Source: Azomonas macrocytogenes (GTDB lineage Bacteria; Pseudomonadota; Gammaproteobacteria; Pseudomonadales; Pseudomonadaceae). Taken from it: a stretch of 64,000 nt of DNA. The stretch covers positions 310,001-374,000 of the forward strand of contig NZ_JACHXI010000001.1 of NCBI RefSeq assembly GCF_014191985.1. The letters run 5' to 3'. The notes below the pieces were generated by a model. It was not told where the DNA came from. It saw nothing but the letters and a program-made list of their open reading frames with translations, and searched no databases. This document shows, one piece after another, positions 37,702 through 48,260 of the stretch. Positions within the stretch are counted from its first letter, which is position 1. Every line of letters begins with the position of its first letter. The position numbers and the translations under genes were made by a program.

Positions 37702-38052
37702 TCAGACGTGGATATCGATGCCCAGCACCCCATAGGCATCTGCCTCCGGAGTCATGCCGGCGGTACTGGTATAGCTGGCCAGCGCCCTGGCGATCACACT
37801 GGACAGCCCGATGGTATGTACCTGACTCGTCCACGACTGTGCGGCCAGCCGCATGTTCATGTTGCCTGCCGGATTGGCAGACTCGACCTGCGATGGCGGC
37901 TCGCGCTCCAGATCCTGGCTGCTGGCGGATACGACGACCTGCCGTGCATGCTGTGGTTCAACCTGGTGCGGGGCTTCCCCATAGACCGGGATGGCACCAG
38001 CGGAGCGTGCAGCACGAATTGACGGATAGGAGGGAAAACCATCGATGCGCAT
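37702..38052 (-). CDS. Small hypothetical protein next to tsaB
   Basis: Polar protein of 116 residues starting MRIDGFPSYPSIRAARS and ending GVLGIDIHV. It has no signal peptide and no membrane segment, and its middle is rich in Q, S and P. I recognise no domain. It ends 7 bases before the DUF72 start and lies 80 bases below tsaB on the same strand, a setting also seen in pseudomonads, so it is probably a real gene of one transcript. A scaffold-like or secretion-related role cannot be read from sequence. Confidence 0.7.
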   Translation of the reverse strand: MRIDGFPSYPSIRAARSAGAIPVYGEAPHQVEPQHARQVVVSASSQDLEREPPSQVESANPAGNMNMRLAAQSWTSQVHTIGLSSVIARALASYTSTAGMTPEADAYGVLGIDIHV

Positions 38053-38131
38053 ACGGCAACCTGTACCAGTGGTTCAGGAACTCTAAAGGGGATGCCTGAA
38101 AACAGGCAACGTTTCCCTCTGAAAATTCCGC

Positions 38132-38809
38132 TCAGCCGGCAGATTTCGGTGTGGCGACGTTATCACGCAGGTAGACCGGCTGAGCTTGCTCGGCGGGCAA
38201 GCCCTCGTCTCGCGCCCAGGCGAGCCGGGCAAGCGTTAACAAGTCTTCGGCATGCGGCAGTAGACTGGCGTCGTTGGCCTTGGTGGAAACCGGCATACGC
38301 GCCGCGTGACACCAGCCGGTTCCGGCCCCGAACCAGTCACCAGAGCTGTCACGTGGCAAGCTGACCTGTTCCGGTGGCAGCACAGCTTCGATACCGACCA
38401 GCGCCATCGCACCCTGCGCTTCGCGATAACACCCCCAGTAGACTTCATCCATCCGCGCATCGATGGCTACCGCGACCTGTCGACTACCCTGCTCGCGCCA
38501 GGCCCGCTGGGCGATCACCGCCAGATCGGAAACCGGCAGTACCGGCCGCTCCAGCCCGAACGCCAATCCCTGCACGACACCGATGGCGATCCGGATACCG
38601 GTAAAGGCGCCGGGCCCTCGACCGAAAGCGATGGCGTCCACGGACGACAAGGCGATCCCGGCCTCGGCAACCAGCTCCTGGATCATCGGCAGGATGCGCT
38701 GGGCGTGCAGACGGGGAATCACTTCGTAGCGGCTGAGCACGTGGCCTTCGTGCAACAAGGCGACAGAACAGGCTTCAGTGGCGGTATCCAGTGCCAGCAG
38801 AGTCGTCAT
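38132..38809 (-). CDS. tsaB: tRNA threonylcarbamoyladenosine biosynthesis protein TsaB
   Basis: ASKHA-fold protein of 225 residues that pairs with TsaD and TsaE to make the t6A37 modification of ANN-decoding tRNAs. LLALDTATEACSVAL at about 4-18 is the phosphate-1 region, and AFGRGPGAFTGIRIAIGVVQGLAFG near 61-85 is the TsaB signature. The C-terminus ends YLRDNVATP, as usual. It sits just downstream of adk on the minus strand, a standard Pseudomonas arrangement. Confidence 0.95.
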   Translation of the reverse strand: MTTLLALDTATEACSVALLHEGHVLSRYEVIPRLHAQRILPMIQELVAEAGIALSSVDAIAFGRGPGAFTGIRIAIGVVQGLAFGLERPVLPVSDLAVIAQRAWREQGSRQVAVAIDARMDEVYWGCYREAQGAMALVGIEAVLPPEQVSLPRDSSGDWFGAGTGWCHAARMPVSTKANDASLLPHAEDLLTLARLAWARDEGLPAEQAQPVYLRDNVATPKSAG

Positions 38810-38900
38810 CTGAAAATCCGGAAGAATAAGCAGGAAAAAAGCAGCTCAGGCCAGACGCAAACGGCTCCCGCAGGAGCCGCACCGTCATTCGCCCATCACC

Positions 38901-39704
<804 letters not shown>

Positions 39705-39791
39705 TCATCGGCAACCTGCATGTGGCAGAAAAACACTCGCTCCGGCAGCAGGATTTTAGACCACGCTTCGACCAGACCGCTCGGTAAAACC

Positions 39792-42428
39792 TCAACCGGT
39801 GTTGCGCAGCCCTGCCGCAATCCCGGCCACGGTCACCAGCAAAGCCTGCTCCAAAGGCCCCTCCTGCGGCTCCTGCAGATGCCGAGAGCGGGCCAGCAGT
39901 TCCATCTGCAACAGGTGCAACGGATCCAGATAGGTATTGCGCAGGTCAAAGGCTTCCTGGACGCCAGGACTATGGGAAAGCAGCTCGCTCTGGCCCGTGA
40001 TCTGGAGAACGGATCGCATGGTCTGCGACAACAGGTCACGCAGATGCTCGCCCAGAGGAAGCAGTTCTTTTGCCACCAGACGCTCGTCGTAGCGCTGGGC
40101 AATATCGGCATCCGCCTTGGCCAGGACCATTTCCAGCATGTCGAGCCGGGTGGAGAAGAACGGCCAGTGCTCACGCATTTCAGCCAACTGCTCGCCTTCG
40201 CCACGCTTGAGCGCATTGTCCAACGCCGCATCCCAGCCCAGCCAGGCCGGCAGCATCAGGCGCGTCTGGGTCCAGGCGAAGATCCAGGGAATCGCGCGCA
40301 GAGACTCGATACCGCCCTGCCGCCGCCGGGCGGGCCGGCTGCCCAGTGGCAGGCGGCCCAGCTCCGTTTCCGGGGTCGCCTGGCGGAAGTAGTCGACAAA
40401 TTGCGGCTGCTCGCGTACGACACCGCGATAGGCCACCAGGCCATCGTCGGCCAGTCGGTCCATCAGTTGGCGCCAGCCGGGCTCGGGCGGCGGCGGTGGC
40501 AGCAAGGTGGCTTCCAGCACCGCCGCCAGGTAAAGGTTCAGGTTTTGCTCGGCCAGATCGGGCAGACCAAACTTGAAGCGGATCATCTCACCCTGCTCGG
40601 TGGTGCGGAAACGCCCCGCCACCGAACCCGGAGGCTGCGAAAGGATCGCCGCATGCGCTGGCGCACCACCACGCCCGACAGTGCCGCCACGGCCATGGAA
40701 CAGCAGCAGTTCCACATCGTGCTGGCGGCAGACATCGACCAGTTCTTCCTGGGCCCGGTACTGCGCCCAGGCTGCAGCGGCGGTACCGGCATCCTTGGCC
40801 GAGTCGGAGTAGCCGATCATCACTTCCTGCGGCCCGTCCAAACGCTGCCGATAGACCGGCAAGGCAAGCAACTGCCGGATGGTCGGCGCCGCGTTGTTCA
40901 GGTCATCGAGGGTTTCGAACAACGGCACTACACGCATCGGTCGACGCAGCCCGGACTCCTTGAGCAACAGTTGCACGGCCAGCACATCGCTGGCATCGCG
41001 GGCCATGGAGATGACATAGGAGCCCAGCGAATCGGCCGGAGCCTCGGCAATCACCGCGCAGGTTGCCAGCACCTCGGCAGTATCGGCCGAAGGCTGGTAG
41101 TCGATTGGCAGCAACGGGCGCGGGTTGTCCAGTTCCTGTTGCAGGAACTCCAGGCGCTGCGCTTCCGGCCATTGGGCATAATCGCCCAGACCGAGATACG
41201 TGGTGATCTCGCCGAGCGCCGTGCGGTGCCGAGTGGAGTCCTGGCGGATGTCGAGCCGTACCAGAAACAGGCCGAATACAGCCACTCGCCGCAGGCAGTC
41301 GAGCAGGGCTCCATCGGCAATCAGCCCCATGCCGCAGGCATGCAGGGAGCGATAACAAAGTTCAAGCGGCTCGAATAGCTCCTCACGTCGCTGCAGAACC
41401 GCCGCAGGTGCTGGTAACGCCTGGTGCAAGGCGGCTACGGCCCAGTCGCGAGTAGTCAGCAAGCGCTCGCGCAGTTGCTTGAGCAGCACGCGGTAGGGCT
41501 CGGGATGGTCGCCACTCAATGCCAGCAGTTCAGGCGTGGCCGCCTGCATGGACAAGCCACCGATCAGCTCGTCTATTTCACGCAGGTAGAGACTGGCGGC
41601 CTCGTGCCGGCCCAACAGCAATACGTCGCGCGTGACGGTGGCGGTAACGTTGGGGTTGCCGTCGCGATCCCCGCCCATCCAGGAAGCGAAACGGACCGGG
41701 GCCGCCTTGAGTGGTAAGTGCTGGCCGGCATGCCGGTACAGCATTTCATCGATCTGGCGCAGGATATTGGGCATCGCTTGCCAGAGGGAATCGCCAACGG
41801 CCGCAACCCCCCAGGTTGCTTCGTCTACTGGAGTTGGCCGCTGGCGCCGGATTTCCTCGGTGTGCCAGATCTCGCCGATCAGCCGCATCAGGCGCTGCTC
41901 GATGCGTGCCAGCTCGGTAGCAGACAGATCGGCGTGATCCTTGGCTACCAGCTCGGCGGCGATGGCATCGTATTTCTGGATCAGCGTACGCCGCGACACT
42001 TCAGTGGGATGCGCGGTGAGTACCAGTTCGATATCCAGCTCCGCTACCTGCCGGGCCAGGTTTTGCGGGGTATGCCCGGCCGCGACGAGACGCTCCAGCA
42101 GGCGCGGCAATGCCTGCGATTCGCAGGGTTGCGCTTCGCCGGGCCGGCGGCGGCGGATGCCGTGGTATTGCTCGGCGATATTGGCGAGATTGAGGAATTG
42201 GTTGAAGGCGCGAGCGACGGGCAACAGCTCATCCTCGCGTAATCCATCTAGTGTTTCACCGAGCTGACGCGCGCCCTCGGGCGAGCCTTGACGGGCCGCC
42301 TTGGCCCCTTTGCGGATGAGCTCGATCTTCTCCAGCAGCTCATCTCCATGCTGCTGGCGGATGACCTGTCCCAGCAATTTGCCGAGCAGGTGGACATTTT
42401 CCCGCAGCCGCGCATCGATGTTCACCAT
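39792..42428 (-). CDS. ppc: Phosphoenolpyruvate carboxylase
   Basis: Anaplerotic enzyme of 878 residues that carboxylates PEP to oxaloacetate. Both family signatures are present: [13 protein letters not shown] with its catalytic His near residue 140, and [13 protein letters not shown] near 540, followed by the glycine-rich [14 protein letters not shown] loop. The C-terminus ends [10 protein letters not shown], the conserved allosteric/catalytic tail. I take ATG 42428, preceded by GAGGAGTAAGG; an upstream in-frame start at 42626 is not family-like. In pseudomonads acetyl-CoA usually activates this enzyme and aspartate inhibits it. Confidence 0.97.
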   Translation of the reverse strand: MVNIDARLRENVHLLGKLLGQVIRQQHGDELLEKIELIRKGAKAARQGSPEGARQLGETLDGLREDELLPVARAFNQFLNLANIAEQYHGIRRRRPGEAQPCESQALPRLLERLVAAGHTPQNLARQVAELDIELVLTAHPTEVSRRTLIQKYDAIAAELVAKDHADLSATELARIEQRLMRLIGEIWHTEEIRRQRPTPVDEATWGVAAVGDSLWQAMPNILRQIDEMLYRHAGQHLPLKAAPVRFASWMGGDRDGNPNVTATVTRDVLLLGRHEAASLYLREIDELIGGLSMQAATPELLALSGDHPEPYRVLLKQLRERLLTTRDWAVAALHQALPAPAAVLQRREELFEPLELCYRSLHACGMGLIADGALLDCLRRVAVFGLFLVRLDIRQDSTRHRTALGEITTYLGLGDYAQWPEAQRLEFLQQELDNPRPLLPIDYQPSADTAEVLATCAVIAEAPADSLGSYVISMARDASDVLAVQLLLKESGLRRPMRVVPLFETLDDLNNAAPTIRQLLALPVYRQRLDGPQEVMIGYSDSAKDAGTAAAAWAQYRAQEELVDVCRQHDVELLLFHGRGGTVGRGGAPAHAAILSQPPGSVAGRFRTTEQGEMIRFKFGLPDLAEQNLNLYLAAVLEATLLPPPPPEPGWRQLMDRLADDGLVAYRGVVREQPQFVDYFRQATPETELGRLPLGSRPARRRQGGIESLRAIPWIFAWTQTRLMLPAWLGWDAALDNALKRGEGEQLAEMREHWPFFSTRLDMLEMVLAKADADIAQRYDERLVAKELLPLGEHLRDLLSQTMRSVLQITGQSELLSHSPGVQEAFDLRNTYLDPLHLLQMELLARSRHLQEPQEGPLEQALLVTVAGIAAGLRNTG

Positions 42429-42662
42429 GACCTTACTCCTCATTTTATTGTCGTAGCTACGGCAACTGATACCGAGCCGAATAACGCAGGCACAATAGCG
42501 GTTCTTGGCAAGTTTTCGAAAGTATCGGTGCCGATATTCATAACCGGCAGGAAAGAATGCTGGTACCGATAATCGCGCATTTTGCAGCGGCGCCCTGTTG
42601 AATTCCCGGCGAAGATTGCACGTCAACCCTCATATATTCCCGGAAACGAAGGAGCAAGCCGC

Positions 42663-42998
42663 ATGAATATTTCTGAACTGGTCAATCAATGGGAGCGCAC
42701 CGCCAGAGGCCGGTTGACCACGGCCCACTACAGCATTCCACTGGACATCGAATCCGCCGCACGGCTGGCAGCGCTCGCCGAGATGTACCCCAAGCGCACC
42801 CCCGAAGAACTGCTCGGAGAGTTGATCCGCACGGCGCTGGAAGCGGTCGAGACAAATTTTCCCTACGTCCAGGGCAGCCAAGCGATCAGTACCGACGAGG
42901 AAGGCGATCCGATCTATGAAGACATCGGTCCGACACCGCGTTTTCTGGAGCTCTCGCGCAAGCATTTGCAACGACTGCAGGACGAGCAACAGGCCTGA
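42663..42998 (+). CDS. Small conserved Pseudomonas protein
   Basis: Soluble acidic protein of 111 residues, MNISELVNQWERTARGRLT to LQRLQDEQQA, with no signal peptide. A central segment, DIESAARLAALAEMYPKRTPEELLGELIRTALEAVE, looks like a helical, ribbon-helix-helix-like region that could bind DNA or a partner. An ortholog divergent from ppc is, from memory, widespread in pseudomonads. It has sometimes been labelled a pilus tip component without evidence. GGAGCAAGCC precedes the ATG at 42663. Confidence 0.8.
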   Translation: MNISELVNQWERTARGRLTTAHYSIPLDIESAARLAALAEMYPKRTPEELLGELIRTALEAVETNFPYVQGSQAISTDEEGDPIYEDIGPTPRFLELSRKHLQRLQDEQQA

Positions 42999-43120
42999 AT
43001 CACCCAGTCTCGTCGCCCACCGGCTGCGACAAACATCTGTGCATCCGGTCTGACTTCAAGCAAAACAATGGCTTAAGCGAAACGGAACGTTCCACGCAAA
43101 AAAGCCTCACAAATAAAAGC

Positions 43121-43165
43121 CCCATTCGTCGTGGAATTGCACCTTTGCATTCCACGGCGAACGGG
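43121..43165 (+). promoter_or_regulatory. Long imperfect hairpin upstream of the DUF4398 lipoprotein gene
   Basis: CCCATTCGTCGTGGAAT at the left pairs with ATTCCACGGCGAACGGG at the right with one mismatch and one G-T. It lies 33 bases before the start, within the likely leader mRNA. GGAACGTTCC with downstream spacing vaguely like an AlgU (sigma-22) promoter lies at about 43083-43092. Confidence 0.5.
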
Positions 43166-43197
43166 ACTTCATGCAAACGAGTAAATAGAGGCTGACC

Positions 43198-43590
43198 ATG
43201 AAAGAAACCACCAATGCAAGACCTGCTCCATACCTCCTGGGCAGGCTGACAGCCCTGGCCCTGAGCGGCATGATCCTGGCTGGTTGTTCAGGTAACCCAC
43301 CCAAGGAGCAATTCGCCCTCACTGATGCGGCAATCCAGAGTGCCGTCAGCGCCGACGCGACCCAATTCGCACCGGTAGAAATGCGCTCCGCCCAGGAAAA
43401 ATGGCGCCAGGCCGGGCTGGCGATGCAGACCGAAGATTATGAAGTCGCCCGCACCCTGGCCGAGCAGGCCGAATGGGACGCCCGGGTAGCCGAACGCAAG
43501 GCGAACGTCGCCAAGATCCAGAAAGCCGTCGATGACGCCAGAAAAGGTGTCGAAGACCTGCGCGAAGAAGGCCAGCGCCAAATCCAGTAA
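43198..43590 (+). CDS. DUF4398 lipoprotein
   Basis: Lipoprotein precursor of 130 residues. The N-terminal signal ends in the lipobox LAGC (MILAGCSGN), with Cys near residue 30. The mature part is an alanine- and glutamate-rich helical domain (APVEMRSAQEKWRQAGLAMQTEDYEVARTLAEQAEWDARVAERKANVAKIQKAV), typical of DUF4398. In pseudomonads it precedes an OmpA-type lipoprotein gene, as here at 43755, and the two are envelope-stress responsive. Its role is probably structural at the outer membrane. Confidence 0.88.
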   Translation: MKETTNARPAPYLLGRLTALALSGMILAGCSGNPPKEQFALTDAAIQSAVSADATQFAPVEMRSAQEKWRQAGLAMQTEDYEVARTLAEQAEWDARVAERKANVAKIQKAVDDARKGVEDLREEGQRQIQ

Positions 43591-43754
43591 AGCACTCGTC
43601 ACCGAATCCGCTCATTGAAATCCGGCTGGCAACGTCCGGCCATGGCACCGGGACTACGGAACTGGAAGTTCCAGGCAAAAAGCAGAAGTAGAACGCATGC
43701 CTGAGCGACGTATCCCGATCGCTGAGATCTCCCTAACTGCCTAAGGATCGCTTT

Positions 43755-44537
43755 ATGAACAGAGTCATCGCAATCCCTACCCTGCTGGCACTGAGCATTG
43801 GCCTGGCTGCCTGCTCTTCACAGCCCAATGCCAACCTGGAAGAAGCCCGCAATTCCTTCTACGCCCTGCAGAACGACCCGCGCGCCTCGCAGCTTGCGGC
43901 CCTGGAAACCCAGGATGCCAGCAAACAGCTGGACCTGGCGAACCAGGCTTACCTGGAAGATGCCAGCGAAGAAAAGGTCGACCAGTTGGCTTATGTCACC
44001 AAGCGGCGCGTCGAACTGGCCGAGCAAACGATCGCCTTCCGTACAGCCGAGCAGGAGCTGCAACAGACCGACGCCCAGCGGACCGAGGCCAGGCTCCAGG
44101 CGCGCGATGCGCAGATCAAGAAACTGCAGCAGGAACTGCAAGGCAAGCAGACCGAGCGCGGTACGCTGGTGACCTTTGGCGATGTCCTGTTCGACTACAA
44201 CCGTGCCGAACTCAAGCCGGGCGGCCTGCGCAACGTGCAAAAACTGGCTGACTTCCTCAACCAGGACCAGGAGCGCCAGGTGATCGCCGAAGGCTATACC
44301 GACAGCACTGGCGGCGATGCCTATAACCAGCAACTGTCCGAGCGCCGTGCCGAGTCAGTCCGGGTAGCCTTGATCAAGATGGGCGTCGATCCGCGCCGCG
44401 TCGTCACCCAAGGCTATGGCAAGCAGTATCCGGTTGCCAGCAACAGTACCAATTCCGGGCGCGCGCTGAACCGCCGGGTGGAAGTGACCATCTCCAACGA
44501 CAACCAGCCGGTAGCACCACGCTCGTCGATACGTTGA
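43755..44537 (+). CDS. lptF: OmpA-family outer-membrane lipoprotein, LptF type
   Basis: Lipoprotein of 260 residues. Lipobox LAAC (GLAACSSQP) gives Cys near residue 20. A DUF4398-like helical region follows (about 25-125). Then comes an OmpA/MotB peptidoglycan-binding domain with LFDYNRAELKPGGLRNVQKLADFL, GYTDSTGGDAYNQQLSERRAESVR and the C-terminal NRRVEVTI. It should tie the outer membrane to peptidoglycan. The gene pair with the DUF4398 lipoprotein corresponds to the P. aeruginosa LptF locus, which is AlgU-dependent there. GCCTAAGGATCG lies before the ATG. Confidence 0.87.
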   Translation: MNRVIAIPTLLALSIGLAACSSQPNANLEEARNSFYALQNDPRASQLAALETQDASKQLDLANQAYLEDASEEKVDQLAYVTKRRVELAEQTIAFRTAEQELQQTDAQRTEARLQARDAQIKKLQQELQGKQTERGTLVTFGDVLFDYNRAELKPGGLRNVQKLADFLNQDQERQVIAEGYTDSTGGDAYNQQLSERRAESVRVALIKMGVDPRRVVTQGYGKQYPVASNSTNSGRALNRRVEVTISNDNQPVAPRSSIR

Positions 44538-44576
44538 AACATGGCCAATACTGGCGTAAGCAAAAGCTCTGCCGCC

Positions 44577-44606
44577 GAGCCCGTGCCTGCGCATGGGCTC
44601 CTTCTT
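44577..44606. terminator. Terminator between convergent lptF-type and macrodomain genes
   Basis: GAGCCCGTGC-loop-GCATGGGCTC with a G-T pair, followed by CTTCTTATT. It is placed exactly between two converging genes. Confidence 0.65.
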
Positions 44607-44608
44607 AT

Positions 44609-45109
44609 TCAGGACAACAAGCGCCGGTAGAGCTCATCGATCTCCGGCGAGAAAGCGACCAGCACCACACGCTCCAGGCTCTTGGCCTGCGACAAGCCAT
44701 GGCGCAGTTCAGTGATGGCGATCTGCCCTGCGGCCTCCAAGGGATACCCGTAAACCCCGCAACTGATTGCCGGAAAGGCGATGCTGCGCAACCCTGTGGA
44801 TTGCGCCAGCGCCAACGAGCGGCGATAACAGCCAGCCAGCAGTTCCGGCTCGCCATCCGAACCGCCATGCCAGATCGGCCCGACCGTATGGATCACATAG
44901 CGGGCGGGCAGGCGAAACCCGGGAGTCAAGCGGGCCTCACCGGTCGGGCAGCCCCCCAGAGTCCGGCAATATTCCAGCAATTGCGGCCCTGCCGCCCGAT
45001 GTATCGCGCCATCCACACCGCCGCCACCCAGCAAGGATTCGTTGGCTGCATTGACGATGGCATCCACCTCCAGGCGAGTGATATCGCCCTGCCAGATCTC
45101 AATCCCCAT
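44609..45109 (-). CDS. Macrodomain protein, O-acetyl-ADP-ribose deacetylase type
   Basis: Single macrodomain of 166 residues. [30 protein letters not shown] at about 8-37 holds the ADP-ribose-binding and catalytic Asn/Asp residues of the YmdB/MacroD class. [17 protein letters not shown] near 115-131 is the second binding loop. Members hydrolyse O-acetyl-ADP-ribose and mono-ADP-ribosyl groups. The start at 45109 ([13 protein letters not shown]) is preferred over the longer ORF. It is convergent with the lipoprotein genes. Confidence 0.92.
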   Translation of the reverse strand: MGIEIWQGDITRLEVDAIVNAANESLLGGGGVDGAIHRAAGPQLLEYCRTLGGCPTGEARLTPGFRLPARYVIHTVGPIWHGGSDGEPELLAGCYRRSLALAQSTGLRSIAFPAISCGVYGYPLEAAGQIAITELRHGLSQAKSLERVVLVAFSPEIDELYRRLLS

Positions 45110-45208
45110 GGTTGTGTACCCTCGTTTTCGTATCGAATAAAGCCATCTGGACAGCAATCGCTTGCCGTCCGGTCGGCGGTTCAGTCTCGAACAGACGCTG
45201 GTAATGAT

Positions 45209-46108
45209 TTATCGAGGCCGGCGTGGATCCGGGAGTTCAACCACCGGACGCAGCCCGGTGAAGCCACGCGGATCGTCCAGATAGCGCAACAGCAACTCGC
45301 GCCAGGCAGATCCGGCGAAGGTTTGCGCATGGCCGCCACGGGTCGGCTGGAACACTCGCGGCGGCGGTGCTGCCTGGTACAGGCGCACGCCATTGGTCAG
45401 CGGCACAAGGTCGTCGTCGATGCTGTGGTAGATCAGCATCGGTACACCGGTCACCTGGGGCATCGCCCGGATGGCGCTGTCATCATCCGGCACGGCCCAG
45501 CTCAGTGGCACTTGCAGAGCCCAGGTCAGCCAGCCGGTACTCAGCAGATAACGGGCCACCTCGCGATAACTGGCCGGTACGCCGTCCAATACCAGCGCAT
45601 GCAGTTTCTCGCGCTGCTCCGGGTGTTCAGCCAGATAATGCAGAGCCAGGGCGCCACCCAGACTCTGGCCGAGTAGCGTCAGCGGCTGGCCCTGCGCTTC
45701 GGGGCGGCGCTCCAGCCAGGCGAAAGCGGCAGCGACGTCCTGATAGATCGCCGGCAAACCAGGCTCGCCGCTGGAAAGACCGTAGCCACGATAATCCAGC
45801 AGCAGGACCTGATAGCCCTGCTCCGGCAACCAGTACGCGCCAGCCAGGTGCCAGGCCAGGTTGCCACCGTTGCCATGCAGGAACAGCACGGTCCCTTTCG
45901 TCGCATGCCTGCGCTTGACCGGCAGCCACCAGGCATGCAGGCGCGTGCCGTCTTCTGCCGTCAGGTAGATATCGCGATAGTCGACGCCGAACGCCTTGCC
46001 TGGGGTGATCGGCTGGCCCGGCACCGGATAGAACAACAGAGAACTGCAGGCGGACAACAGCAGCGCCATTAGCGCAATGCATGAACCTTTACTTGCTATC
46101 GTCCGCAC
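45209..46108 (-). CDS. Alpha/beta hydrolase, probable lipoprotein
   Basis: Secreted hydrolase of about 299 residues. The N-terminal hydrophobic stretch ends in LLSACSS, a lipobox-like site, so it is probably lipid-anchored. Hydrolase features: [16 protein letters not shown] (oxyanion region, about 75-90), nucleophile elbow [16 protein letters not shown] near 150, an acidic residue in HSIDDDLVP and catalytic His in RGGHAQTF. The start is GTG at 46108 with GAGGAG five bases upstream, inside the 3' end of the preceding AIM24-type gene, so the two are coupled. Substrate is unknown. Confidence 0.85.
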   Translation of the reverse strand: MRTIASKGSCIALMALLLSACSSLLFYPVPGQPITPGKAFGVDYRDIYLTAEDGTRLHAWWLPVKRRHATKGTVLFLHGNGGNLAWHLAGAYWLPEQGYQVLLLDYRGYGLSSGEPGLPAIYQDVAAAFAWLERRPEAQGQPLTLLGQSLGGALALHYLAEHPEQREKLHALVLDGVPASYREVARYLLSTGWLTWALQVPLSWAVPDDDSAIRAMPQVTGVPMLIYHSIDDDLVPLTNGVRLYQAAPPPRVFQPTRGGHAQTFAGSAWRELLLRYLDDPRGFTGLRPVVELPDPRRPR

Positions 46109-46838
46109 GAATCTCCTCACGCGCCTTGAAAGTCGACTCGTACACCCGCTCCGCCAGGCGCGAGAACGGCAAGCTCTGGATCCATACCGTACCGGTGCCT
46201 TTCAGCGTGGCGAGCAGAATGCCTTCGCCACCGAACAGCATGCTTTTCAGGCCACCGGCCAGGGCGATGCTGTAGTCGATGCCATCGGTGAATCCCACCA
46301 GGCAACCGGTATCCAGGCGCAGGGTTTCGTTGTTCAGCTCCTTGCGAATCACCGTACCGCCGGCATGCAGAAAGGCCAGCCCTTTCCCTTCCAGCTCCTG
46401 CAGGATGAATCCTTCGCCGCCGAAGAAGCCGGCGCCAATACGCTTGTTGAAGGTGATGCCGATTCGCGTACCGTGGGCAGCACAGAGAAAGGAATCCTTC
46501 TGGCAGATCAGCCGTCCGCCAACTTGCTGCAGATCGACAGCCACCACACTACCCGGGTAAGGCGCGGCGAAGCCGACCCGCTGTACCGTTTTACCGCCAT
46601 TGGTGAAATGGGTCATGAACAGCGACTCACCGGTAAGCATGCGCTTGCCCATGCCCCACAACTTGCCCAGCACTCCGCTTTCCGAACCATCGCCCATGCG
46701 CGTCTCGAAGCGGATGCTGCCGGTCATGTAGTTCATCGCCCCCGCTTCGGCGATCACCGTTTCGCCCGGATCGAGAATGATCTCCACCGTCTGCGCCGAG
46801 TTGCCAAGAATTTCATATTCGAGCCGATGGTCGGCCAT
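46089..46838 (-). CDS. AIM24 / TIGR00266-family protein
   Basis: Protein of 249 residues with the tandem beta-prism fold of the AIM24 family, which also occurs in mitochondria. [33 protein letters not shown] opens the domain, and [30 protein letters not shown] forms the second half. No enzyme activity is known. It overlaps the following hydrolase gene by about 20 bases on the same strand, and a clear AGGAGGCACC stands before its ATG. Confidence 0.88.
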   Translation of the reverse strand: MADHRLEYEILGNSAQTVEIILDPGETVIAEAGAMNYMTGSIRFETRMGDGSESGVLGKLWGMGKRMLTGESLFMTHFTNGGKTVQRVGFAAPYPGSVVAVDLQQVGGRLICQKDSFLCAAHGTRIGITFNKRIGAGFFGGEGFILQELEGKGLAFLHAGGTVIRKELNNETLRLDTGCLVGFTDGIDYSIALAGGLKSMLFGGEGILLATLKGTGTVWIQSLPFSRLAERVYESTFKAREEIRADDSK

Positions 46839-46889
46839 GGGTGCCTCCTTGATAGTGGGTTGGATGTCGCTTTCGCCGTGGCCTGACGC

Positions 46890-48185
46890 TCAGAGAATAT
46901 TGGCGTAGTCAGACTCGATTCGATCCAGGCTCAGGTGGTTGAGAAAGTTGGAAAAACACATCCAGGCCGAGAGCGCATTGAGGTCGGCGAATTGTGGCGG
47001 CAGGTATTTCGGCGGCATCACCAGGCCTTCGTCCACCAACTGGCGCAGGCTGCGCATGTCTTCCAGAGTGGTCTTGCCGCAGAACAACAGAGGAATCTGC
47101 TCCAGTTTGCCTTTGCGCACGGCAAGCTGGATGTAGTTGTAGATCATGATGAAACCGCGCAAGTAGGACAGATCCTTGGTGAACGGCAAGCCGTTCGGCG
47201 AGGAACCGCGAAACACTCGGCTAGCATTGCCATAGCTGTCTTCCTGGCTATAGCCCTGCTGGCGGAAGAAGTCATACACATCGAGAAAATCCGCCCCCTC
47301 TTCGGCCATGTGAATGGCGCGGGTGCGGTTGGTGAGCTTGCGCAGGCGGGTCGGATAGGAGGTGAAGGCGATCACTTCCATCAGGATCGCCAGACCTTCC
47401 TGGGTCACCGTGGAGGACGGCGGCCCCTTGGCCAGGAAGGTGCAGATCGGCTGACTCTGCCCATTCAATGTGGTGCCCACGTGGACCAGCCCCTCGTGTA
47501 CTTCGAGGGCACGGATATCGCGCTCGTTGAACAGCGCGTCGCTGCGGATCTTGATGTAATCGGCGCCGGCTGCCGCGTCGGCGACAATGCCGTCGGACTC
47601 GAATACCCGGATGACCCCTTCGCCTTCGCCGAACACCAGATCCAGCCGCGATTGCAGCTGCTCGACCGCTTGCGTGGCGTTCAGGGTTTTCGGTTCGTCC
47701 TTCAGGTCGCCCCGATCGGCGATGTTGTTCAGATAATCCGACAGCATCAGGCCCAGGTCCGCCAAGGTCGGGTCGCCGGCATGGAAGGCATCGGATGCAG
47801 CACCATACAGATCCTGCGAAATCAGCCCGAAATCGGCGGTGCCGCGCGCCTCCAGCATACGCACGACCATGCGGTATTCCTTGCACATGCGGCGCATGAT
47901 CTGCCCGACCGGACTGAATTGCCCGAGCAGGCGGGTAACGTCGCGCTCGATATTCTGGAATTCCTGCTTCTTGGCGCTGGCATCGAAGCCGAGGGAACGG
48001 CTCTCGTAGTAACTGCGGTCGACCGCCGGCAATTCTCGACCGTCGCTGGCGAGAAACGCCTGCCGGACACTATCGTCCCACTTGACCGCATCCAGCACCC
48101 GGATCGGGGTCTGGGCCTCGACGATACGGTCGGACAGGGTACGGACGGTTCTCTGATAGTCGTTCAAGGACTCGTGGGTAGACAT
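46890..48185 (-). CDS. DUF1704 metallohydrolase (QEGLA-motif / MATCAP-type) protein
   Basis: Protein of about 431 residues in the family labelled 'flavohemoglobin expression-modulating QEGLA motif protein'. The zinc-peptidase-like HEGLVHVGTTLNG (HExxxH) is near residue 235, and TVTQEGLAILMEV near 263 supplies the QEGLA motif. The eukaryotic relatives are tubulin carboxypeptidases (MATCAP), so a peptidase role is likely; the bacterial substrate is unknown. The start MSTHESLNDYQRTV at 48185 fits better than the ORF start at 48203. It is downstream of the FadR-type regulator on the same strand. Confidence 0.87.
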   Translation of the reverse strand: MSTHESLNDYQRTVRTLSDRIVEAQTPIRVLDAVKWDDSVRQAFLASDGRELPAVDRSYYESRSLGFDASAKKQEFQNIERDVTRLLGQFSPVGQIMRRMCKEYRMVVRMLEARGTADFGLISQDLYGAASDAFHAGDPTLADLGLMLSDYLNNIADRGDLKDEPKTLNATQAVEQLQSRLDLVFGEGEGVIRVFESDGIVADAAAGADYIKIRSDALFNERDIRALEVHEGLVHVGTTLNGQSQPICTFLAKGPPSSTVTQEGLAILMEVIAFTSYPTRLRKLTNRTRAIHMAEEGADFLDVYDFFRQQGYSQEDSYGNASRVFRGSSPNGLPFTKDLSYLRGFIMIYNYIQLAVRKGKLEQIPLLFCGKTTLEDMRSLRQLVDEGLVMPPKYLPPQFADLNALSAWMCFSNFLNHLSLDRIESDYANIL

Positions 48186-48260
48186 GGCTAGACTATTGAA
48201 CAAAGTGAAGGGGGATGATGGACGCCTTTACCGCCAAAGGCGATATCCGCGAGCAACCCG

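Noticed and set aside
39720-41378. 552-codon plus-strand ORF opposite ppc
   Set aside because: Antisense to phosphoenolpyruvate carboxylase and rich in Q, H and R; no recognisable domain or ribosome-binding site.
46935-48191. 418-codon plus-strand ORF opposite the DUF1704 gene
   Set aside because: Antisense shadow; the minus-strand gene has intact HExxxH and QEGLA motifs.
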